Assembly (NCBI GenBank): GCA_002448875.1
Contig: DKAS01000097.1
Span: 8,784 to 17,528, forward strand
Direction: 5' to 3'
DNA from: Proteobacteria bacterium UBA6920
Lineage (GTDB): Bacteria; Pseudomonadota; Gammaproteobacteria; SG8-11
Length of the DNA stretch: 8,745 nucleotides
Made by a program: the position numbers and the translations under genes. Below, piece by piece: positions 1-6,973 of this stretch. The notes under the pieces were generated by a model that was given only the letters and a program-made list of their open reading frames with translations, was not told the DNA's origin and searched no databases. Numbering within the stretch: position 1 is the first letter of the stretch; every line of letters begins with the position of its first letter.

Positions 1-1401
1 GGCCTGCGCAATCCCTGGCGCTGGAGCCTGGACCGCCAGACCGGCAAACTGTGGGCCGGCGACGTGGGTCAGGGGCGGTACGAGGAAATCGATATCGTCG
101 AAGCCGGAAAAAATTACGGTTGGAGCTGCTATGAGGGCAACAACCGCTATAGTGACGGCAACGCCAAGAGCGACGCCCAGTGCGGCAACACCTATCAACC
201 GCCGGTGCTGGACTATGACCGCAGCCAGGGCTATTCGGTCACCGGGGGTTATGTCTACCACGGCGCGGAGATCCCGGCACTGACCGGCGCCTATGTATTC
301 GCCGACTTCGGCAGCGGCCGCCTGTGGGCGCTGTTCGATCCCTACGGTAAAGCGCAGAACCGCGAACAGGCCAGCACCGGTTTGTATATCAGCGCCTTTG
401 GCGAGAGCAAGCAGGGAGAGTTGTATCTGCTGTCGTACAGTGACGGTCGCATCAAGAAAATCGTCGCCGCTGCGGCAACGGCGCCGCTGGCTACCGGGTT
501 CAGCAGCCTGCTGTCGACCAGCGGCTGTGCCGACGCCGCCGACCCCAGGATGGTCAGCGCTGGACAGATACCTTACGACGTCAATTCCCCCCTGTGGTCC
601 GACGGCGCGGAAAAAAAGCGCTGGCTGGCCATCCCCGACGGCAGCCGCATCACAGTAGCCGGTGACGGCCGCTGGCTGTTTCCCACTGGCAGCGTGCTGC
701 GCAAAGATTTTTATCTGGGCGGGCGCATCATCGAAACCCGCCTGCTGGCCCGGCACACGGACGGCGAATGGGCCGGCTACAGCTATGAATGGGACGATGC
801 CCAGCACGACGCCAACCTGCTGAGCGCGGGCAAAAGTAAAGTGATCGACGGCCAGACCTGGACCTACCCCGCCGCCGGCGACTGCCTGCGCTGCCATGGC
901 AGCGCGGCGGCGCGTGCCCTGGGGCCACAGACCGCGCAACTCAACGGCGACTATACCTACGAGCGCACCGGCCGCCGCGCCAATCAACTGGTCACCCTGC
1001 AAGACATCGGCTTGTTCGCCGCGCATACCAGTTTCGGCGGCGCTCCCACCCTGGCCGATCCGGCGAACGCCGGCGCCGACCTCACCGACCGCGCCCGCGC
1101 CTATCTGCATGCCAATTGCGCCAATTGTCATCGCCCCGAGGGCAGCGCGCCCGGCAGCATGGATCTGCGTTATGACACGCCGCTGGCCCGCAGCGGCGCC
1201 TGCGATGTCGCTCCCACCGAGGGCGACCTGGGCATTGCCAACGCGCGCCTGATCGCCCCCGGCCAGCCGCAGACTTCGCTGCTGTCGGTGCGCATGCACA
1301 GCGTCGGCGACGACCGCATGCCGCCCCTGGGTCGTCACCTGGTGGATGAGGCGGGCGTCGGGCTCATCGATGCCTGGATAACGGCGCTGACCGGCTGTTA
1401 G
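1..1401 (+). CDS. PQQ-dependent sugar dehydrogenase fused to dihaem cytochrome c module (3' part)
   Basis: The frame is open from base 1, so the true start lies upstream; the GTG at 64 is internal. It gives 466 residues. Window residues 1 to about 155 match the end of the glucose/sorbosone dehydrogenase (Yli/GSDH) beta-propeller: GLRNPWRW at the very start, then GKNYGWSCYEG and FADFGSGRLWAL. From about residue 165 the sequence resembles the SO2930-type dihaem cytochrome family, with IPYDVNSPLWSDGA, a CLRCH haem site at 883-897, a CANCH site at 1117-1131, and a RMPP near the end (Met codon 1318) that could be a distal haem ligand. The family logic is oxidation of a sugar or alcohol in the periplasm by PQQ, with electrons passed to the attached haems. 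A signal peptide cannot be checked because the N-terminus is missing. The substrate is unknown. The next gene is convergent, 143 nt away. Confidence 0.9.
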   Translation, partial: GLRNPWRWSLDRQTGKLWAGDVGQGRYEEIDIVEAGKNYGWSCYEGNNRYSDGNAKSDAQCGNTYQPPVLDYDRSQGYSVTGGYVYHGAEIPALTGAYVFADFGSGRLWALFDPYGKAQNREQASTGLYISAFGESKQGELYLLSYSDGRIKKIVAAAATAPLATGFSSLLSTSGCADAADPRMVSAGQIPYDVNSPLWSDGAEKKRWLAIPDGSRITVAGDGRWLFPTGSVLRKDFYLGGRIIETRLLARHTDGEWAGYSYEWDDAQHDANLLSAGKSKVIDGQTWTYPAAGDCLRCHGSAAARALGPQTAQLNGDYTYERTGRRANQLVTLQDIGLFAAHTSFGGAPTLADPANAGADLTDRARAYLHANCANCHRPEGSAPGSMDLRYDTPLARSGACDVAPTEGDLGIANARLIAPGQPQTSLLSVRMHSVGDDRMPPLGRHLVDEAGVGLIDAWITALTGC

Positions 1402-1544
1402 AAAATTCCTGTCCACCCGCATGGCCGCTCGCCGGCACTCCCATGTCACGATCCGTTGTCCTATCAACCGGGGCAGCACGTCCCTTATTCGGCGTTCCAG
1501 CAAGCCAGGAACACAACACCCGCGCGGAAAAGTCACGCTAGGCT

Positions 1545-2186
1545 TCAGCCCGGACCAGGGCCAGCAGATTGCCCGGCGGCGCCGAAGATCAGGTCCAGGC
1601 TGTCATCATAGAGCTTCTGAATATCCAGGCCAGCGGTATGCGCGATCAGGATATCCCCGTAGAAACAGGAGGCCAGATGCAGCAGGGTGGGCATGGGATC
1701 GCGGGCGGGATCGATCTCCACCAGGTGCTTCAGCAATAGCTCGTTACCACTGGGTATTTTTTCCGTGAACAGTTCGGGCAAATCCGGGTAAAGCAAATAG
1801 CGGTCAGCGGCTTCAACGTCATAGGCGGCGTTGTCGATTTCGTTGGTGGCCAGGTAGGCGATGTAATTCACCATGAGACGGGAGTGCTGCTGCACCCGCT
1901 CCGCCGTATGGCGGAAGATGCGTCGAATGGCCGCTTCTCCGCGCAGCGGGTATTTGTGCTGCAGCACCAGCAGATCCAGGGCCCAGATCCCCGTCATGTA
2001 AATCAGGATGTCTTCCTTTTTCGCCAGATAATTGAAAAAGGTCATTTCCGTGATGCCTATCTCCCGGGCAATGTTCTTGACCGTGATATCCCTGAAATTA
2101 GCCTCATTACTCAAGCGATAGACCGCCGCCAGGATATCCAAGCGGGTCTGGGCCTTATTCAACGCTCGTTTACCAAATTCCATCAT
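1545..2186 (-). CDS. TetR-family transcriptional regulator
   Basis: This is a 213-residue protein, the usual TetR-family size. The N-terminal helix-turn-helix spans about residues 34-58 and carries the family pattern: ITVKNIAREIGIT, then MTFFNYLAKKEDIL, the equivalent of the common FYxYFxxKexLl. The rest should be the helical ligand-binding and dimerisation domain; the ligand cannot be read from sequence. Two tandem ATG codons (2184-2186 and 2181-2183) are possible starts; the sequence before them has no good Shine-Dalgarno motif, suggesting weak translation. The protein ends in a Gly-Pro-rich tail (GPGPG). The gene is divergent from the CPBP-barrel gene and shares an AT-rich control region with it. 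The candidate operators lie on both promoters, so autorepression and control of the neighbour are the likely roles (inference). Confidence 0.9.
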   Translation of the reverse strand: MMEFGKRALNKAQTRLDILAAVYRLSNEANFRDITVKNIAREIGITEMTFFNYLAKKEDILIYMTGIWALDLLVLQHKYPLRGEAAIRRIFRHTAERVQQHSRLMVNYIAYLATNEIDNAAYDVEAADRYLLYPDLPELFTEKIPSGNELLLKHLVEIDPARDPMPTLLHLASCFYGDILIAHTAGLDIQKLYDDSLDLIFGAAGQSAGPGPG

Positions 2187-2237
2187 GACCAGAAAGTGGC
2201 TCTATAACATTATGTATGTATTAGCTATTCGATAATT

Positions 2238-2266
2238 ATTATAGTCAGCTAAATGTTTATTGACAA
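2238..2266 (-). promoter_or_regulatory. sigma70-type promoter of the tetR-like gene
   Basis: On the minus strand there is TTGTCA at 2266-2261 (5 of 6 to the -35 consensus), a 17-nt spacer, and a perfect TATAAT at 2243-2238. Transcription would start near 2231, leaving a leader of about 45 nt before the ATG. The -35 element overlaps the -35 of the opposite promoter almost completely. Confidence 0.7.
2240..2254. promoter_or_regulatory. candidate TetR operator O2 (on the tetR promoter)
   Basis: TATAGTCAGCTAAAT matches the perfect dyad at 2289-2303 at 11 of 15 positions, keeping both half-sites (TAGT and CTAAAT). It covers part of the minus-strand TATAAT and its spacer, where a bound repressor would block the regulator's own promoter. 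The same area also holds a wider dyad, TTAGCT (2221-2226) with AGCTAA (2247-2252), as an alternative reading. Confidence 0.5.
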
Positions 2267-2288
2267 GCACGGCTGGCGCGACTATTCT
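2260..2288 (+). promoter_or_regulatory. sigma70-type promoter of the CPBP-barrel gene
   Basis: A perfect TTGACA lies at 2260-2265, followed by a 17-nt spacer and TATTCT at 2283-2288 (4 of 6 to TATAAT). The predicted start site near 2295 lies downstream of the ATG at 2253. That excludes 2253 as the start codon from this promoter and supports translation from 2370, with a leader of about 75 nt. Confidence 0.6.
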
Positions 2289-2302
2289 TTTAGTAGACTA
2301 AA
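2289..2302. promoter_or_regulatory. candidate TetR operator O1 (at the start site of the CPBP-barrel gene)
   Basis: TTTAGTAGACTAAA is a perfect inverted repeat with 6-bp arms and a 2-bp centre, typical in size for TetR-family operators. Its centre, 2295.5, coincides with the predicted transcription start of the fusion gene. Its centre is 49 bp from that of the related site O2. Confidence 0.55.
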
Positions 2303-2353
2303 TATTTTTTATTTCTCTCACTCATGGAATGGTTTCCAACTTACTCTGCAACC

Positions 2354-2364
2354 CGTAGGGAGAC
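2354..2364 (+). promoter_or_regulatory. ribosome binding site deciding the 2370 start
   Basis: The AGGGAGA core at 2357-2363 sits 6 nt before the ATG at 2370. No comparable motif precedes the ATG at 2253. This site sets the start of the CPBP-barrel protein, directly before a basic stretch (MIKRYRYPFRF) and the first membrane helix. Confidence 0.65.
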
Positions 2365-2369
2365 AGGTC

Positions 2370-4445
2370 ATGATCAAGAGGTACCGCTATCCGTTTCGCT
2401 TCTATTTCCTCAGCGCCGTCCTGGCCTGGCTGTTCTGGCTGGCAGCGGCCTGGTTCAGCCACCATCCTGAGATTTCCTATTCCAGGCTGCTCGTCAGTAC
2501 CGCCGGCCTGGTCGGCCTCAGCATGCCGCTGCTGGTGGCCTATTACTACATAGCCAAAGATCGCTCGGTACGCGCGGATGTGACGCGGCGTTTCTTCAAT
2601 TTCAGCCCAACCATCAATCGCTATGTGGTGATCGCCGTGGTATTGATGCCCGCCAGCATCCTGTTGGCTATGGCGATATCGCTGCTGCTCGGCTATGACG
2701 TCCGGCAGTTCGTTATCACCGGCCATGCCACGTTCACTTCCGGCGTCTTTCCGGTGTGGTTCATGCTGATCAGCGCGCCGATTCTGGAAGAGCTGGCGTG
2801 GCATACCTATGGCACCGACTGCCTGCGGCAGAAATACAGCCTGTTTACGACGTCCTGCATTTTCGCGATTTACTGGGCCTTGTGGCATGTGCCGCTAGCC
2901 TTGATTCAGGGTTACTATCACAGCAACCTGGTGAACCAGGGCATGGTTCACAGCATCAATTTTCTGGTAAGCATCTTCCCGTTTGCCTTGCTGATGAATT
3001 GGCTGTACTACAAGACCGATCGCAATGTGCTGGTAGCCGTCGTGTTCCATCTCAACGCCAATGTCTTCAACGAAATATTCGCGACCCATCCCGACAGCAA
3101 GGTCATCCAGACCGCGCTGCTGACCGCGCTGGTGATCTATCTGCTGTACAAAGACCGCAAATACTTTTTTGACTCTGTTGCCCCGGCAGGCGGCAAGGGG
3201 TGGTTGCTGCTGTCCGGGATTCTGCTGCTCACCCTCTCCAGCACGAGCAATGCGGACTCGCTGCTGCCGGAACGTCGGAAAAACCAGTTTCCCACTGATT
3301 CCGGGCACCTGCTCGCGCCGCTGCCCTACTCCATCCCCGCCATTGGCGAGGGATTGTTTCTGCTGGCGAACTTTTCCAATGCCTTTGCCACCACCGCTGA
3401 CCCGTCCATCATCGAAATCACCGGCGATGCGCGCGGCCGCGCGGTATTGGTAGAGGAACTTCCGCTGCTTCCGCAACACCTGTTCCTGCGGGCGAAAAAG
3501 ATGAATATCAGCACCGTTGCGGTCAACAACTATGACAATCGCGGCATGCGCACGCGCAAGAATGACTATTCCCTGCTGGAGTTCGCGAAATACGGCAGCG
3601 ACACGCTGGGACTGGATCTGACATTCTGGCAACGACAGCTGAATTTTTCGCTGGACCAGTCCCGGGAAAAGGGCAGCCTCAACACCATCCGCGACGCCAA
3701 AGGGGTTGTAATCAATGATTTCAGCAAGGACCCCTTCGTCTACAAAAACCAGTTCACCCGCTGGGGCTTGCAACTGGACATGACGGATGATTACCTGGAT
3801 GCCCGCAAAGGACTGCGCGTGGATTTCAGGTATCAGGATGTGCCGCCGTCAGCAACAAACGATCCCGACTATTTCGTGACCGAGATCAACGCCAGCCTGT
3901 TTTTGCCCGCATTGAGAAATAACACCCTGGTAATAAATTATTACCAGTCCGATGCCAATATACGCAAAAGAGGCAACACCGATCCCGCGGCGATCAGCAG
4001 CGAACTGGGCTTTCATTGCCCGCCCGCCGATAGCCAATGCCAGGATACGGAGGCAAAGCTGGTGGATAAGTTCGTTGCCCAGCGACGCTACGGTACGGCA
4101 TCATCCCTGGGCGGAGACAATCGCTTTCGCGCCTACCCCCAGGGCCGATTCGACGGCGCCCACGTACAATTCCTTGGCGCCGAGTACCGCTGGAATTTCG
4201 TACACGATGCCACGCCCTTCGACTATTTCATCTGGAAAGACACGCACAGCGGAGTACAGCTGGCATTTTTCGGCGAATACGCCACCGTCGCGGAGACTCG
4301 AAACGATCTTTGGGATGACGCCCGCCTCGTTCTGGGTTCCGGCCTGCGCCTGGTAACGACCTCCGGCAGCATCTATCGGGCGGATCTGGCGGTGGGGGAT
4401 GAAGGCCCGGCATTGAACTTGTTTTTCTTTTACCCATGGAAATAG
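2370..4445 (+). CDS. CPBP intramembrane protease fused to Omp85-like outer-membrane barrel
   Basis: I chose the ATG at 2370, giving 691 residues: it follows an AGGGAGA ribosome site, whereas the ATG at 2253 lies inside the promoter. Residues 1-267 are a multi-spanning CPBP (CAAX/Rce1-type) protease with E140 E141, FAIYWALWH (F165, H173) and H227 with N231, i.e. the expected catalytic glutamate, two histidines and asparagine. The usual arginine after the EE motif is His (EELAWH). After the last helix and KDRK comes a second hydrophobic segment: K276, then a leucine-rich stretch 278-289, ending SNA|DS at 293-297, a plausible signal peptidase I site. Residues from about 300 to 691 look like an Omp85/BamA-type barrel: DDYLDARKGLRVDF, then GGDNRFRAYPQGRF (R587, like the RGY motif with Gly to Ala) and a C-terminal FFFYPWK. 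No POTRA domain fits. C550 and C557 could form a loop disulphide. Protease substrate and barrel cargo are unknown. A frame error at the junction is the main alternative. Confidence 0.8.
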   Translation: MIKRYRYPFRFYFLSAVLAWLFWLAAAWFSHHPEISYSRLLVSTAGLVGLSMPLLVAYYYIAKDRSVRADVTRRFFNFSPTINRYVVIAVVLMPASILLAMAISLLLGYDVRQFVITGHATFTSGVFPVWFMLISAPILEELAWHTYGTDCLRQKYSLFTTSCIFAIYWALWHVPLALIQGYYHSNLVNQGMVHSINFLVSIFPFALLMNWLYYKTDRNVLVAVVFHLNANVFNEIFATHPDSKVIQTALLTALVIYLLYKDRKYFFDSVAPAGGKGWLLLSGILLLTLSSTSNADSLLPERRKNQFPTDSGHLLAPLPYSIPAIGEGLFLLANFSNAFATTADPSIIEITGDARGRAVLVEELPLLPQHLFLRAKKMNISTVAVNNYDNRGMRTRKNDYSLLEFAKYGSDTLGLDLTFWQRQLNFSLDQSREKGSLNTIRDAKGVVINDFSKDPFVYKNQFTRWGLQLDMTDDYLDARKGLRVDFRYQDVPPSATNDPDYFVTEINASLFLPALRNNTLVINYYQSDANIRKRGNTDPAAISSELGFHCPPADSQCQDTEAKLVDKFVAQRRYGTASSLGGDNRFRAYPQGRFDGAHVQFLGAEYRWNFVHDATPFDYFIWKDTHSGVQLAFFGEYATVAETRNDLWDDARLVLGSGLRLVTTSGSIYRADLAVGDEGPALNLFFFYPWK

Positions 4446-4459
4446 CAACGCTGACTGAC

Positions 4460-6973
4460 TCACTCACCCTGTAATTGCGCCGCCGGCGGCGCCAGCGCCC
4501 CACGCGCTGCCGGATACAAGGCCGCCAGCATGGCCGCACCTGTGGCCAGCAGCCAGGATTGCATGAGCAGGCCTGGCGACACCAGCAGATCCATGCTCCA
4601 GCCGAACGATTTGATATTAATGATGTGCACCAGGGCGTAGGCCAGGCCGACGCCCAGCGGCAGGGCGAGCGCTCCGCCCAGGGCGCCCAGCATCGTCGAC
4701 TCCAATACCAGCAGCCGCCACAACTGCCCTGGGGTCAGGCCCAGAGCGCGCAGGATCGCCAGTTCCCGCCTGCGTTCCAGCTGCAAAGTGATAAATGCCG
4801 CGAGTATGCCCAGAGCCGAAACCAACACCGCCAGCTGGCGCACCACATCGGTCACGGTAAAAGTGCGGTCGAAGATCGCCAGGGAGATGCGGCGTATCTC
4901 GCCGCTGGCCCGCGCCTGCAGCCCTCGGGATTGCAGGCGCGGCTGCAGTTGCGCCAACAGCGGTCCCAGCGGCGCCGTCTCGCTGACGCTGATCGCCACA
5001 TTGCTCACCCGCCAGTCGCCCCAACGCCGGCCATAGACCTGACGATCCAGCAGCAAGCGCCCCTGCTCTGAACCATAGTCGCGAAAGACGCCGGCGACCA
5101 GAAACCCCTGCTCACCGGCAGGTGTGATCAGGTTGAGGCGATCGTCCGGCCGCAACCGGTGGTGCCGAGCCAGGGGCTCGGATACCAGAACGGCGGCGCC
5201 GGCGCGCAAGGCATCCACGGCTGCCGCCGTGTCACCGGCCAGCAGCTTATAGGCACGCAAGGTGGCGATGTCCACATCCACGGCGGTCGCCTGCACCGTT
5301 CCCCAGGTGGTCGCAACCTGTGTCTGCAAACCCGGCGCCACTTGCCGCACCTCGGGCAGGGTACGCAGTTCCTCCAGCAACTGTTCATCGATGCCGTTGC
5401 CACTGTCATCGCGCACATAGATATCCGCCTGCAGACGGTACGCCAGCCAATCCTCCAGACTGTGACGGAAACTGGCAACCATCAGCGCCACGCCGGTAAC
5501 GGTGGCAACGGCGATGCTCAGAGTGAGCGTGGCCACCGCCGTGCGGCGCAGATTGCGCTGATTGTTGCGCACCGCCAACTGTGGCAAGCGACCGAAACGG
5601 CGGAAAAATGCTGACAACAGATGCAACAACAGTGACAGCAGCGGAGGTAATAACAGGGCGAAACCTGCGACACAGACAAACAGACTGGCAAAATCCTCCA
5701 GCAGACCGCTGTCTGCGCGCAGCAGACCCGTGGCGCCGGCAAGGATCAGCAAGCCACCCACCGCCGCCAGCCACGGCAGGCGGCGGCGCAGACGCGCTTC
5801 CCAGCCGTACCCCGCCAGCAGCGCCCCGGGCGGCACCGCCATCGCCTCCAGCGCCGGCGGCATAGCCGCCAGCAGGGTCATGCCCAGACCGAAGGCCAGC
5901 GCCTTGTACACCACCGCCGGCGCCAGACGCAGTTGCGCACTGTGCAGCGGCAGGTACAAATCGTTGACCGTGCGCACCACCAGTTGCAGCAGACCCTGCC
6001 CCAGAAGAGTACCCAGCAGCAGGCCGAGCACCACGGCCACCAGGCCGATACTGAATGCCTCGCGCAGCACCAGCGCCAGCAGTTGCCCGCGGCTGACCCC
6101 CAGGGCGCGCAGCCGGCCAAACAAAAAATAGCGTTGCAGCACGGCGACCAGCATGGCGTTATAGATGAGAAAGCCGCCGATCAACAGGGCCAGCAGGCTC
6201 ATGGCGACAAGGTTGATGCGAAACGCCCGAGTCAGCCGCTGCAATCCATCGAGTTGTTGCTGTTGGCCGGTGATCATCGCATCGACCGGCAACAGCGCGC
6301 GCACTGCCGCCAACGCCTGCGCATCGTCTGCCATCGCCAGATCGATGCGCGACAATTGCCCGGGCATTTGCAGCACGTCCTGAGCATCGGCGATATCCAT
6401 GATCAGCAGGCCGCGGCCGGCATCCTGCTCCATCGTCGCCACCAGGCGCAGCACATAGGTACGATTGCCGACCTGCGTACCACGTGATACACCGGGCTGC
6501 CATCCCAGGGACTTTGCGTCGCCGGCATTGGCATAAACCGCGATTGCCGCGCGATCGCCGGCGGCGGGCGCGCGCAACGGCTGTGTCAGGTGCAAATCGC
6601 GACCGAGACTGCTCTCGCTGAACGCATCGACACCCAGCACTTCAAAGTCCTCCGCCGCCCCGTCCAGGCGCAGGCGCAGGCGGCCACTGACTACCGGCGC
6701 ACTGCGGTACAGACCCAGCTCGCGGCGCAGGCGCGACAGAATATCTTCCGACAGGGTGAGGCCGGGTCGGGAAATCACATGGGTACGCCCACCACTGAGC
6801 TGACCGGTAGCGGTGCGATAGGCCTGGTCGGCGCTGTCGATGGCGATATCCATCGCCACCACCACCGCTACACCCAGCACCAGGCCGCCCAGTACCAGCA
6901 TCCCCTGCAGACGATGCCGGGTCAGGCTGCGCCAGGCCGCAGCGGTGACCAGCGGCGGTAGCCACAGGCTCAC
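4460..6973 (-). CDS. FtsX/MacB-type ABC transporter permease, double-length
   Basis: This is an 837-residue inner-membrane permease with a repeated plan. It has a first helix at about 24-45, a periplasmic domain at 50-250, three helices between about 253 and 380, and two more helices at about 400-418 and 425-455. A second helix-plus-periplasmic unit follows at 476-700, then three C-terminal helices at about 708-830. The FtsX-like signature appears twice, as RLRALGVSRGQLLALVLRE (287-305) and LAILRALGLTPGQLWRLLV (738-756). Large permeases of this kind (YbbP-like, or fused AttF/AttG) work with LolD/MacB-type ATPases and usually move or extract envelope substrates rather than pump through a channel. 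The start is GTG at 6973-6971, overlapping the upstream ATPase stop as GTGA, so translation is probably coupled. The substrate is unknown. The gene stops 14 nt from the convergent CPBP-barrel gene. Confidence 0.9.
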   Translation of the reverse strand: MSLWLPPLVTAAAWRSLTRHRLQGMLVLGGLVLGVAVVVAMDIAIDSADQAYRTATGQLSGGRTHVISRPGLTLSEDILSRLRRELGLYRSAPVVSGRLRLRLDGAAEDFEVLGVDAFSESSLGRDLHLTQPLRAPAAGDRAAIAVYANAGDAKSLGWQPGVSRGTQVGNRTYVLRLVATMEQDAGRGLLIMDIADAQDVLQMPGQLSRIDLAMADDAQALAAVRALLPVDAMITGQQQQLDGLQRLTRAFRINLVAMSLLALLIGGFLIYNAMLVAVLQRYFLFGRLRALGVSRGQLLALVLREAFSIGLVAVVLGLLLGTLLGQGLLQLVVRTVNDLYLPLHSAQLRLAPAVVYKALAFGLGMTLLAAMPPALEAMAVPPGALLAGYGWEARLRRRLPWLAAVGGLLILAGATGLLRADSGLLEDFASLFVCVAGFALLLPPLLSLLLHLLSAFFRRFGRLPQLAVRNNQRNLRRTAVATLTLSIAVATVTGVALMVASFRHSLEDWLAYRLQADIYVRDDSGNGIDEQLLEELRTLPEVRQVAPGLQTQVATTWGTVQATAVDVDIATLRAYKLLAGDTAAAVDALRAGAAVLVSEPLARHHRLRPDDRLNLITPAGEQGFLVAGVFRDYGSEQGRLLLDRQVYGRRWGDWRVSNVAISVSETAPLGPLLAQLQPRLQSRGLQARASGEIRRISLAIFDRTFTVTDVVRQLAVLVSALGILAAFITLQLERRRELAILRALGLTPGQLWRLLVLESTMLGALGGALALPLGVGLAYALVHIINIKSFGWSMDLLVSPGLLMQSWLLATGAAMLAALYPAARGALAPPAAQLQGE
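4477..4492. repeat. 16-bp perfect palindrome inside the permease 3' end
   Basis: GCGCCGCCGGCGGCGC reads identically on both strands without a spacer. It lies in the last codons of the permease (Ala/Pro-rich) and just past the stop of the convergent CPBP-barrel gene. There is no T tract on either side, so it is not a classic intrinsic terminator. It could still fold in RNA from either strand. Confidence 0.5.

Noticed and set aside
1494..1512. Hairpin GTTCC/GGAAC as a terminator between the convergent cytochrome and TetR genes
   Set aside because: Only five base pairs and no T run on either strand.
1421..1768. Open frame on the + strand between the cytochrome and TetR genes
   Set aside because: It runs antisense through the TetR gene, has low-complexity Arg-rich content and no ribosome site.
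2253..2369. Longer N-terminus for the CPBP-barrel protein from the ATG at 2253
   Set aside because: It lies within the predicted promoter, lacks a ribosome site, and the added 39 residues do not look like a protease N-terminus. The ATG at 2370 has a good ribosome site.
3195..3206. Separate barrel gene starting at TTG 3204 after GGCAAGGGG
   Set aside because: The spacing from AAGGGG is only about 3 nt, and the start would remove K276, leaving a signal peptide with no basic end. A true fusion fits better, though this cannot be excluded.
4475..6487. Several + strand open frames antisense to the permease
   Set aside because: They are Gln/Arg/Ala-rich shadow frames of a GC-rich gene with no recognisable domain.
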